From Sinorhizobium fredii USDA 205 (GTDB lineage Bacteria; Pseudomonadota; Alphaproteobacteria; Rhizobiales; Rhizobiaceae): a stretch of DNA of 35,689 nucleotides. Each line of letters starts with the position of its first letter. The stretch's first letter is position 1. Of the stretch, positions 1-7,341 are shown piece by piece. The stretch covers positions 1 to 35,689 of the forward strand of contig NZ_AUTC01000169.1 of NCBI RefSeq assembly GCF_001461695.1, given 5' to 3'. The position numbers and the translations under genes are program-made. The notes beneath the pieces are model-generated. The model worked only from the letters and a program-made list of their open reading frames with translations. It was not told the origin of the DNA and ran no database searches.

Positions 1-44
1 CAGACATTCAAATGGGCTTCAACAACGATGTGTGAATGCCATAG

Positions 45-186
45 CCCCACAGGTGGGAGGGGCTTAACCCGCCGCTCCCGCTCCGCCTCTTTTGAACCGT
101 TCCAGCGGGAGTCGACATTGGAAAATGGCAGTCGGACGCAGCAGGCACCCAAGCCCCTCCCACCTGTGGGGAGGGGTTGGGGAGGG
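45..186. repeat. Palindromic intergenic repeat, copy 1
   Basis: Two 21-bp arms at 45-65 and 151-171 are perfect reverse complements of each other and are separated by 85 bp. The arm core reads CCCCACAGGTGGGAGG, and the right arm continues outward as GAGGGGTTGGGGAGGG. Related arms occur at 26374-26541 and 35521-35650, so this is a dispersed family and not a private hairpin. The internal 85 bp has no obvious similarity to the other copies. It lies just 3' of aatB, where it could act as a transcript-end structure. Short palindromic intergenic repeats are well known in rhizobia, but I do not assign it to a named family. No transposase is encoded. Confidence 0.8.
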
Positions 187-212
187 CCTTGTCCGCGCCT
201 CTTTCAACTCAC

Positions 213-1445
213 TCAAGAAAGCCGCGCGCAGGCGGCTGCGATGCGCTGCAGCGCTTCCGTAAGCTCCGCCTCCGACGTCGCATAGGAAATCCGGAAGAAC
301 GGCGAAAGGCCGAAGGCCGAGCCCGGGACGACGGCGACATGGGCGTCGTCGAGCAGATAGGCGCAGAAGTCGGTGTCCGTCTCGATCGTCTTGCCGGCGG
401 GCGTGACCTTGCCGAGCATGCCGGCGCAGCCGGAGAAGGTGTAGAAGGCGCCTTCCGGGACGCGGCAATCGAGGCCGTCGATGGCGTTCAGGCCGTTGAC
501 GACGAGATCGCGGCGGCGCTGGAAGCTGGCGGTGCGCTCCTTCAGAAAATCCTGGGGGCCGTTGAGCGCGGCGACCGAGGCCGCCTGGCTCACGGATGAC
601 GGGCAGGAAGTCGCCTGGCTCTGGACAACGGCCATCGCCTTGATAAGCGCACGCGGGCCGCCGGCATAGCCGATCCGCCAGCCGGTCATCGCATAGGCCT
701 TGGAGACGCCGTTGACGGTCAACGTCCGCTCCTTGAGGCGGGGTTCGAGCTGGGCCGGGGTGACGAAGCGGAAGGCGTCATAGACGATGTGCTCGTACAT
801 GTCGTCGACGAGCAGCCAGACATGCGGGTGCTTCAGCAGCACGTCGAGCAGCGGCCGGTAGTCGGCGGCGCTGTAGGCGGAACCCGACGGGTTCGACGGC
901 GAGTTGAGCAGCACCCAGCGCGTCTTCGGCGTGATCGCCGCTTCGAGCTTTTCCGACGTCAGGCGGAAACCGGACGATGCATCGCATGCGATCAACACCG
1001 GTCTGCCTTCGCAGATCTGGACGATGTCCGAATAGGAGGTCCAGTAGGGCGTCGGGATGATCACCTCGTCGCCGGGGTTGATCGACGCCATCATGGCGTT
1101 GAAGAGGATCTGCTTGGCGCCGGTCGCGACCGTGATTTCGTCCAGCGCATAGGCGAGGTCGTTCTCGCGCCGGAATTTTTCGCGGATCGCCTTCTTTAGT
1201 TCCGGCGAACCGTCGAGCGCCGTATATTTCGTCTCGCCGCGCTGGATCGCCTCTGAGGCCGCCTGCTTGACATGATCCGGGGTGTCGAAGTCCGGCTCGC
1301 CGGCGCCGAGGATGATGACCGGCTTGCCGTCGCGCTTCATGGCGCTGGCGCGTGCGCCGATCTTGAGGATTTCGGAAACGCCGATCGAGGCGATCCGCGA
1401 GGCGGGCAGAAAGCCCGCCTCCTTGACCGTTGCATTGATGGTCAT
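213..1445 (-). CDS. aatB: PLP-dependent class I aminotransferase, AatB type; probable role in 2-aminoadipate transamination
   Basis: This 410-residue fold-type I aminotransferase matches the length of the rhizobial AatB aspartate aminotransferase. Visible family marks are GAGEPDFDTP near residue 48, the NSPSNPSG loop near 181, the PLP lysine K249 in NGVSKAYAMTGWR, and the carboxylate-binding arginine R385 in FRISYAT. The ATG at 1445 is preceded by AGGATCG, whereas the longer open frame upstream runs back into amaB and is rejected. It is the last gene of a four-gene minus-strand operon, 25 bp after amaB. Rhizobial AatB has been described as an aspartate aminotransferase. The neighbours are all enzymes of 2-aminoadipate breakdown, so I infer that its physiological substrate here may be 2-aminoadipate, with 2-oxoglutarate as amino acceptor. 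This is not proven by sequence. Confidence 0.9.
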   Translation of the reverse strand: MTINATVKEAGFLPASRIASIGVSEILKIGARASAMKRDGKPVIILGAGEPDFDTPDHVKQAASEAIQRGETKYTALDGSPELKKAIREKFRRENDLAYALDEITVATGAKQILFNAMMASINPGDEVIIPTPYWTSYSDIVQICEGRPVLIACDASSGFRLTSEKLEAAITPKTRWVLLNSPSNPSGSAYSAADYRPLLDVLLKHPHVWLLVDDMYEHIVYDAFRFVTPAQLEPRLKERTLTVNGVSKAYAMTGWRIGYAGGPRALIKAMAVVQSQATSCPSSVSQAASVAALNGPQDFLKERTASFQRRRDLVVNGLNAIDGLDCRVPEGAFYTFSGCAGMLGKVTPAGKTIETDTDFCAYLLDDAHVAVVPGSAFGLSPFFRISYATSEAELTEALQRIAAACARLS

Positions 1446-1470
1446 GGTCGATCCTATTCGATGTCGCCAA

Positions 1471-3003
1471 TTATTCGATGTCGAACGAGACGCCCTGCGC
1501 CAGCGGCAGAGCCTTCGAATAGTTGATCGTGTTGGTGGCGCGGCGCATATAGGCCCTCCAGGCGTCGGAGCCGGATTCACGGCCGCCGCCGGTTTCCTTC
1601 TCGCCGCCGAAGGCGCCGCCGATTTCCGCACCGGACGTGCCGATATTGACGTTGGCAATGCCGCAGTCCGAGCCGTCGGCCGCGAGGAAGCGCTCGGATT
1701 CCTGCATGTCGCGGGTGAAGATCGACGAGGAAAGCCCGGCCGCGACGGCATTGTGCTCGGCAAGCACGGCGTCGAAGTCGCTGTACTTGATGACATAGAG
1801 GATCGGCGCGAAGGTTTCTTCGAGAACCGGGCCAGCCTGCTTCGGCATTTCGACGAGCGCCGGCTTGACGTAGTAGCCGTTGTCGTAGCCGAGCTCGACG
1901 CGTTCGCCGCCGGTTACCGCGCCGCCCTCTGCCTTGGCTTCGGAGATCGCCTTCTGCATGTTGTCGAAGGCGGCCTTGTCGACGAGCGGGCCGACGAGGG
2001 CGGTCGATTCCAGCGGATTGCCGACGGAGACGGAAGCATAGGCCTTCTTCAGGCGCGGCACGAGCTGGTCATAGACGCTTTCATGGACGAAGAGGCGGCG
2101 CAGCGTCGTGCAGCGCTGGCCGGCCGTGCCCATGGCACCGAAGGCGATGGCGCGGAGCGCCATGTCGAGATCGGCCGAGGGGCAGACGATGCCGGCGTTG
2201 TTGCCGCCGAGCTCGAGGATCGAGCGGGCGAAGCGCTTGGCAAGCCGCGGACCGACCTCGCGACCCATGCGGGTCGAGCCGGTCGCCGAGACGAGCGGAA
2301 CCTTCGGATGGTCGACGAGCACCTCGCCGATCGAGCGGTCGCCGATCAGCACCTGCGACAGGCCTTCCGGCGCATCGCCGAAGCGGGCGAGGGCGCGCTC
2401 GAGGATCGCCTCGCATGCAAGCGCGGTGAGCGGCGTCTTTTCCGACGGCTTCCAGACGACGGCGTTGCCGCAGACGAGCGCAAGTGCTGCGTTCCACGAC
2501 CAGACGGCGACCGGGAAGTTGAAGGCCGAGATGATGCCGACGACGCCAAGCGGGTGCCAGGTTTCCATCATGCGATGGCCGGGGCGCTCGGTGGCGATCG
2601 TCAGGCCGTAGAGCTGGCGGGACAGGCCGACGGCGAAATCGCAGATGTCGATCATCTCCTGTACTTCGCCGAGACCTTCCGACGGAATCTTGCCGGCTTC
2701 GAGCGAGACCAAGCGGCCCAGATCGGCCTTGAAGGCGCGCAGCTCTTCGCCGAGCAGGCGGACGAGCTCGCCGCGCTTCGGCGCCGGCACCAGCCGCCAG
2801 GCGCGGAAGGCTTCGTCAGCTTTTTCGATCTGCTTGGCGGCTTCGGCCGCAGACACGGTCCTGAGGCTGGCGATCTGCTCGCCGGTGACCGGGCTGAAGG
2901 ACGGCATGTCGCCGCCCGTATAGAGTTCCTTGGCGACGCCCAACTTGTCGAGGAGGGCGGCTGCCTCCTTGGCGACGTCGATCTTCTTGGCTGCAATGTT
3001 CAT
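1471..3003 (-). CDS. amaB: L-piperidine-6-carboxylate / 2-aminoadipate-6-semialdehyde dehydrogenase (ALDH7 family)
   Basis: NAD-dependent aldehyde dehydrogenase of the antiquitin (ALDH7) group, which oxidises 2-aminoadipate 6-semialdehyde (in equilibrium with piperideine-6-carboxylate) to 2-aminoadipate in lysine catabolism. The 510 residues are full length for the family. The sequence shows FNFPVAVWSWN near residue 161, the cofactor loop ATGSTRMGREVG near 240, the general base E264 in LELGGNN, and the catalytic cysteine C298 in GTAGQRCTT. The start ATG is at 3003 with GGGAG about 9 bases upstream. It is third in the operon, 30 bp after the FAD dehydrogenase gene and 25 bp before aatB. The ALDH7 assignment rests on the FNFPVAVWSWN and GQRCTTLRR stretches. 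The exact substrate is inferred from family plus the adjacent hglS. Confidence 0.88.
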   Translation of the reverse strand: MNIAAKKIDVAKEAAALLDKLGVAKELYTGGDMPSFSPVTGEQIASLRTVSAAEAAKQIEKADEAFRAWRLVPAPKRGELVRLLGEELRAFKADLGRLVSLEAGKIPSEGLGEVQEMIDICDFAVGLSRQLYGLTIATERPGHRMMETWHPLGVVGIISAFNFPVAVWSWNAALALVCGNAVVWKPSEKTPLTALACEAILERALARFGDAPEGLSQVLIGDRSIGEVLVDHPKVPLVSATGSTRMGREVGPRLAKRFARSILELGGNNAGIVCPSADLDMALRAIAFGAMGTAGQRCTTLRRLFVHESVYDQLVPRLKKAYASVSVGNPLESTALVGPLVDKAAFDNMQKAISEAKAEGGAVTGGERVELGYDNGYYVKPALVEMPKQAGPVLEETFAPILYVIKYSDFDAVLAEHNAVAAGLSSSIFTRDMQESERFLAADGSDCGIANVNIGTSGAEIGGAFGGEKETGGGRESGSDAWRAYMRRATNTINYSKALPLAQGVSFDIE

Positions 3004-3033
3004 CTGATCTGACTCCCGTGTTGCTTGGACGAC

Positions 3034-4455
3034 TTAGCCAAAACGCACGCTGCCGAGCTTGCCCGGCGAGGTGAACGTCTTCAGGCCGGCGGCCATCTCC
3101 TTGAGTTTTTCCGGTGTATAGAAATCGTAATAGGCCTGGTTGCGGCGGCCGATCGCATGCTCCGCACTGAAGCTGCCGCGATATTGCTCGACCGCGACAG
3201 TGAAGACCCATTCGCGCAGGCGCTGCTCGAAGCTCGGGTCGGTCAATAGCGGGCTATCCTTCGCGACGACCAGGTTGAAGTGGACGCCGCCGTCACCGAT
3301 ATGGCCGAAGTCGCAGACGGTGACGCCAGGGAACGTCTCCGGCATTTCCGCCTTCATATGGTCGCAGAAGGCCATGATGTCACCCCTGCGGAAGGACAGA
3401 TCGAAGGCGACCAGCTTGCCGAGGTGTTTGACGCCCTCGGAAAGCGCGTGGCGCAGTGCCCAGGTCTCGTGCGGCGGGCCGACGAATGCGTCGGCGAGCA
3501 GCGCTTCCTGAAGCTCCCAGATCTCCGCCAGCACGGTTTCGAGAACCGCATCGAGCGGCTGCTCTTCCTCGCGTGGCGCCCAGGTGCGGGCGATTTCCGC
3601 AAGGATCACATAGTCGGGGATATTACCGCCCTGGAACGGGTTCTTCAGCGACGGCACATGGGCGAAGGCGGCGGCGATGGCGTTCTTCGACATGCCCTCG
3701 AAGGCGGAGAGATAGGCGCCGAGCCGCTCTTCCATGGCGTTGAGCAGCGGCAGCACCTGTGCGCCACTTGCCGGCACCAGGAAGGCGGTCGCCACCTGCT
3801 TCGGAAGTCGCTCGAGATTGAGGACGCATTCGGTGACGATGCCGAAGACGCCGGACGTGCCGATGAAGATCTGCTTCCAGTCGACACCGGTATTGTTTTT
3901 CCTGAGGTCGCAATCGAGGTCGAGCACCGTGCCCGCCGCGTCGGCGAGCACCACCTTCAGCCCCAGGGTGTTGCGACGCACGTCGCCATATTTCAGGAAG
4001 CGTGAGCCGCCCGTATTGGTGGCGATCATGCCGCCGAGCCTCGGGTCTGCACCGAGGTCGATCGGGAAGAACAGGTCGTGCTCCTCGAGCTTCCGGTTGA
4101 GGTCCGACAGGCGGAAGCCCGCATCGACACGAACCGAGCGGTTGTCGAGGTCGAGCTCGAAGCGCCGGGTCAACCGGTCAAGGCTGAGCACCGCTTCGCT
4201 GCCGGAACCATCGGGCGTCGAGCCCGAAACGAGGCCGGTATTGCCGGCCTGCGGGATCAGGGCGATGCCGTTGCGCACGCAATAGGAAACCGCGGCGGAG
4301 GCCTCCGCCGTCGTTGCCGGACGCAGCACGGCGGCGGCGCGGCCGCGGTCGTAGCGCGCTCCCGTCTCGTAGGCTTCCATGTCTTCCGGACGCGTGACGA
4401 TGCCCTTGTCGCCAAGGAGCTTCGTAAGCGCGTCGATATGGTGTTCGTCAATCAT
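3034..4455 (-). CDS. FAD-linked D-2-hydroxyacid dehydrogenase, probable D-2-hydroxyglutarate dehydrogenase
   Basis: A 473-residue flavoprotein of the GlcD/D-lactate dehydrogenase/D2HGDH family. The N-terminal half is the FAD-binding domain, with PQAGNTGLVSGSTPDGSG near residue 68 and a second FAD-contact region GTSGVFGIVTE near 206. The C-terminal FAD-oxidase domain carries GHIGDGGVHFNLV, where the family has HxGDGNxH metal/substrate histidines, and EHAIGRRN close to the end. It would oxidise D-2-hydroxyglutarate to 2-oxoglutarate and pass electrons to a quinone or flavoprotein acceptor. D-2-hydroxyglutarate is the product of the upstream neighbour HglS, only 10 bp away in the same operon, which is the main reason for choosing this substrate over D-lactate or glycolate. 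The ATG at 4455 is the first in frame. Confidence 0.82.
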   Translation of the reverse strand: MIDEHHIDALTKLLGDKGIVTRPEDMEAYETGARYDRGRAAAVLRPATTAEASAAVSYCVRNGIALIPQAGNTGLVSGSTPDGSGSEAVLSLDRLTRRFELDLDNRSVRVDAGFRLSDLNRKLEEHDLFFPIDLGADPRLGGMIATNTGGSRFLKYGDVRRNTLGLKVVLADAAGTVLDLDCDLRKNNTGVDWKQIFIGTSGVFGIVTECVLNLERLPKQVATAFLVPASGAQVLPLLNAMEERLGAYLSAFEGMSKNAIAAAFAHVPSLKNPFQGGNIPDYVILAEIARTWAPREEEQPLDAVLETVLAEIWELQEALLADAFVGPPHETWALRHALSEGVKHLGKLVAFDLSFRRGDIMAFCDHMKAEMPETFPGVTVCDFGHIGDGGVHFNLVVAKDSPLLTDPSFEQRLREWVFTVAVEQYRGSFSAEHAIGRRNQAYYDFYTPEKLKEMAAGLKTFTSPGKLGSVRFG

Positions 4456-4465
4456 CGTCGGCGTA

Positions 4466-5866
4466 TCATTCCGCGGCTACAGCGGTGGTCAAGGCCTTGA
4501 GGCAGCTCTCGATCGATGCCTTTTCGATGCCGGCATAATGCGCGAATTCATCGAGGACGGCGGCGCCGAGATCCGTTTCGAAGCGCTTCTGGTTCGGGCT
4601 CGCGACGAATTCCTGCTGCCCACCGTCGCCGAGGTTCGACTGGAAGATACCGGCGGCGCTGACCGGAAGGAAGTCCTCGTAGACGATCGGATCGAACTGA
4701 ACCAAGCCGTCGGCGATCAACGATTCGAGATCGCGGCGGCCGGGAAGCTTCGTCTGCCGGCCTTTGTCGGTCAGAGAATAGCTGAAATAGCCGAGGCCTG
4801 CCTCGCGAATTTCGGCCCAGCTGTCCGGGAAGCCCTTGAAGGCCTCGGCAAGCGCCGCCTCATACGCCCTGGCGTTGGATCCGTCGGCGGCGGGCCGCAC
4901 GATCTTGCGCGAATCCTCCAGCAGACGGTCGTAAAGGCCGCGGCCCTTCGGCGTCAGGGCGTTGCCGCGCTGCTCGATCTCGCCGAAGCGGGCTGTATGC
5001 GAGCCGGCCTTCCAGCCGCCGTCGGCGTCGCGGAAGGAAACCGCTTCCTCGAGCGCCTTGAAGGAGGTCTGGCGGAGCAGGATCGGGCACTTGCGGGTCG
5101 GCGGCCCTTCGACGACCGCCTTCGGGGCGATGTTATATTCGGGCATCAGCGCCTGGACGCGGTCGATGTCGAGGGTGCGCGGCGTCAGGTGGTTGATGTG
5201 CGGCCCCTTGAAGGAGACGACATCAGCGATCAGCCGGTGGGCGTCATGCAGGCGCTTGTACATGTCGGCGCTCACATTGGCCTTGTCGTGCCAGCGGAAG
5301 GTTTCCAGCACCTCGGCGACGAGGCGTTCGGCGTCGGCTCTGTCGAGCCCGCCGTCGCGCTCGGCTTTTTCTATAAGCTCGATCGCGCCCGGAGTGAAAA
5401 TCCGGCGCTCTTTGAGAATTGCTTCCGCCTCGGCCCGCAGCGTCTCGTCGGCGATCAGATCGAGCCTGAGCAGCGACGTGAAGACGCGGAAGGGATTGCG
5501 CTTCAGCGACGTCTCGCTGACCGGGCGGAAGGCCGTGGAATGCACCGGCACGCCGGCCGTCGAAAGATCATAGTAACCGACCGGATACATGCCCATGACC
5601 GCGAAGACGCGGCGCATCATCGAAAGCTCTGCCGGGGTGCCGAGGCGGATCGCGCCGTGCCGCTCCTCGGAGATCCGCTCGAGCGTATCCGTCGCCTCGA
5701 GGCGTTCCTTCAGGGTTGCGTCCGCTGCCAGCGTGTCGGCATTGACCTTCGCCACGAGCTCCATCAGCGTGCCGTAGGCCGGAACCTCGTCGCGGTACAT
5801 CATCGACATCGCGGCGGAAAAGGCCGAGCGAATATCATCGGCCGATACGAAACTATTCTCTTTCAC
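4466..5866 (-). CDS. hglS: 2-oxoadipate dioxygenase/decarboxylase (DUF1338, HglS family)
   Basis: Fe(II)-dependent enzyme converting 2-oxoadipate and O2 to D-2-hydroxyglutarate and CO2, a late step of lysine breakdown. From the GTG at 5866 the protein has 466 residues, near the roughly 464 I recall for the Pseudomonas putida enzyme. With this start, the reported metal ligands H70 and H226 and the substrate arginine R74 fall at exactly H70 (in EERHGAIR), H226 (in GPHINHLTPR) and R74. The glutamate ligand (E294 in Pseudomonas) is probably E296 in FGEIEQRG. An in-frame ATG at 5905 would add 13 residues but would run the gene over a dyad in the divergent promoter, so I prefer GTG. It is the first gene of the operon. 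The ligand numbers come from memory of the published enzyme and should be checked by alignment. Confidence 0.9.
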   Translation of the reverse strand: MKENSFVSADDIRSAFSAAMSMMYRDEVPAYGTLMELVAKVNADTLAADATLKERLEATDTLERISEERHGAIRLGTPAELSMMRRVFAVMGMYPVGYYDLSTAGVPVHSTAFRPVSETSLKRNPFRVFTSLLRLDLIADETLRAEAEAILKERRIFTPGAIELIEKAERDGGLDRADAERLVAEVLETFRWHDKANVSADMYKRLHDAHRLIADVVSFKGPHINHLTPRTLDIDRVQALMPEYNIAPKAVVEGPPTRKCPILLRQTSFKALEEAVSFRDADGGWKAGSHTARFGEIEQRGNALTPKGRGLYDRLLEDSRKIVRPAADGSNARAYEAALAEAFKGFPDSWAEIREAGLGYFSYSLTDKGRQTKLPGRRDLESLIADGLVQFDPIVYEDFLPVSAAGIFQSNLGDGGQQEFVASPNQKRFETDLGAAVLDEFAHYAGIEKASIESCLKALTTAVAAE

Positions 5867-5899
5867 TGGGGCTCGCCTCGCGCTAAGGGTGACGGACAA

Positions 5900-5919
5900 G
5901 ATCATTCTTAATTCTGATC
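5900..5919. promoter_or_regulatory. Candidate LysR-type operator between hglS and lysR
   Basis: The 113-bp divergent gap between hglS and the LysR gene contains the interrupted dyad GATCA-N10-TGATC, in an AT-rich patch unlike its surroundings. LysR regulators typically bind an interrupted T-N11-A dyad in the promoter shared with a divergent target operon, so position and form both fit. No footprint evidence exists here, and the exact half-site is a guess from symmetry alone. Confidence 0.45.
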
Positions 5920-5979
5920 ATATCGGAAGGTGGCGGGCTTGGATCGCGTTGCTTCTGACTATGTTGATGCGAGGCCGGA

Positions 5980-6873
5980 ATGAAGTTAAGCCGCCGACTG
6001 GTTCCCGACGTGACGACGCTGCAGGCTTTCGAATGCGCGGCGCGCCACGGCAGCTTCACGCAGGCCGCCGCCGAGCTCAATCTCACTCAAAGCGCCGTCA
6101 GCCGGCAGATCAAGGACCTCGAAACCCAATTGGGCGTGCTGCTGTTCGAGCGGGTCCGCCAGCGGGTCATCCTTTCGGATGCGGGTCAGAAATTCCTGCC
6201 GGAGGTCCGCCGCCTGCTGCACCAGACGGAGGAACTGATGGTGCGCGCCATGGCCTCGGCACGGGCGGATTCAAGCCTTTCCATCGCGTCACTGCCGACC
6301 TTCGGCAGCCGCTGGCTGGTGCCGCGCCTGCCCGATTTCCTGAGGCGCTATCCCGGCACGGTCTTGAACCTCGCGTCGCGCTCCGCGCCGTTCGATTTCG
6401 ACGAACAGAATTTCGACCTGGCGATCCACTACGGCCAGCCGGTCTGGGCGCGCGCCACCTGCAGCTATCTGTGCAGCGAGATCATCGTGCCGGTCGCAAG
6501 CCCGGCGCTTCTTGCCGCAAATTCGGTCGAGGTGCCCGAGGACATCGGCGGCGGACCACTGCTTCACCTTGCGACGAGAGCAAAGCTCTGGGCGCAATGG
6601 TTCGACGCGAACGGCGTCGACAATCACGGCGCCTATCGGGGCAACCGGTTCGATCAATTCTCGATGGTGATCGAAGCGGCGACCGCAGGTCTCGGTTTTG
6701 CCCTTTTGCCCCGCTATCTGATCGAACAGGAACTCACCGCAGGCACGCTGCGGATCGTACTCGACCGACCGATGCAGACGGAAAACAGTTATTATCTCGT
6801 CGTACCGGAAGGTAAACTGGAAAACCCGATCAGCCGCGCCTTCCGCGAATGGATCAGCGAGCAGGTCGACTGA
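5980..6873 (+). CDS. LysR-family transcriptional regulator, probable activator of the hglS-amaB-aatB operon
   Basis: A 297-residue LysR regulator. The N-terminal winged helix-turn-helix spans about residues 10-70, with LQAFECAARHGSFTQAA followed by LNLTQSAVSRQIKDLE and LGVLLFER. The rest is the periplasmic-binding-protein-like effector domain, with SLSIASLPTFGSRWLVPRL as its first strand and helix. The start ATG at 5980 follows GAGGCCGGA. The gene is transcribed away from hglS across 113 bp, the standard arrangement for a LysR regulator and its target operon. The inducer is therefore likely a lysine-pathway intermediate such as 2-aminoadipate or 2-oxoadipate (inference). The GcvA-like subgroup is possible from the N-terminus, but I cannot place it more finely. 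Confidence 0.87.
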   Translation: MKLSRRLVPDVTTLQAFECAARHGSFTQAAAELNLTQSAVSRQIKDLETQLGVLLFERVRQRVILSDAGQKFLPEVRRLLHQTEELMVRAMASARADSSLSIASLPTFGSRWLVPRLPDFLRRYPGTVLNLASRSAPFDFDEQNFDLAIHYGQPVWARATCSYLCSEIIVPVASPALLAANSVEVPEDIGGGPLLHLATRAKLWAQWFDANGVDNHGAYRGNRFDQFSMVIEAATAGLGFALLPRYLIEQELTAGTLRIVLDRPMQTENSYYLVVPEGKLENPISRAFREWISEQVD

Positions 6874-7341
6874 AACCGACGCTGCCGGGGAGGGTGGAGG
6901 CGGCTTTCCGGGCGATCCTCTTTAAGATCGCCAAGCTGCCGCATACCAGGAAGGGGCCGGACTTTGAGAGAAGCATTCATCGAGCCAGCGGCAGGGTGCC
7001 GCCGCGCCGCATTGCAGCCACGGCAGTCCCGCGCAAATCGTCCGAAGCGGTGCTCGCAATCCTTGCAAGCCGCCGGCACTACGGCTAAAAAATGCCACTT
7101 TCATGCATCACGCGGCCGTGACATCCAACGCGCCGTCGGCTTTGCGATCTCTAAGCCCCAAGTCCCGGCCGGCGCCTGCTTCCGCGGGTTTCCTGCTCCG
7201 GGATGACGACGGCGGATGGGGGGACACATGACCGTGTCTAGAAACGCGCCGGCGACGCCTGGATCTTCAGGGCCGCAGCCACTTCGGCAGATCAACGAGA
7301 ACCGGGCCGATCAACCCCGGTTGGAACCAGAATCCATACCC
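6874..7341. other. Intergenic region upstream of ndvB
   Basis: About 470 bp without a convincing gene. A 7-bp hairpin, GGCGATC with its complement GATCGCC (6911-6932), follows lysR but lacks a T-tract. Near the end, GGATGACGACGGCGGA (7201-7216) resembles GGATGACGGCGGA of a palindromic element at 24730, hinting at a rhizobial intergenic repeat remnant. The ndvB promoter must lie here, but I cannot point to clear -35/-10 boxes. The open frame continues upstream of the preferred ndvB start to 7216, with lower third-position GC than the gene body. Confidence 0.5.

Noticed and set aside
45..186. CRISPR-like repeats at the palindromic elements
   Set aside because: Only two inverted arms per site, no regular direct repeats or spacers and no cas genes.
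28..468. Small open frames across the first palindromic repeat
   Set aside because: They overlap the repeat and the end of aatB in other phases and have no homology or ribosome site.
5867..5905. hglS start at the ATG at 5905
   Set aside because: The GTG at 5866 gives family length and places H70, R74 and H226 exactly as in the Pseudomonas enzyme; the longer start overlaps a promoter dyad.
1282..5911. Long plus-strand frames (576 and 510 residues) opposite the lysine operon
   Set aside because: They are antisense to amaB and hglS, whose catalytic residues are intact on the minus strand.
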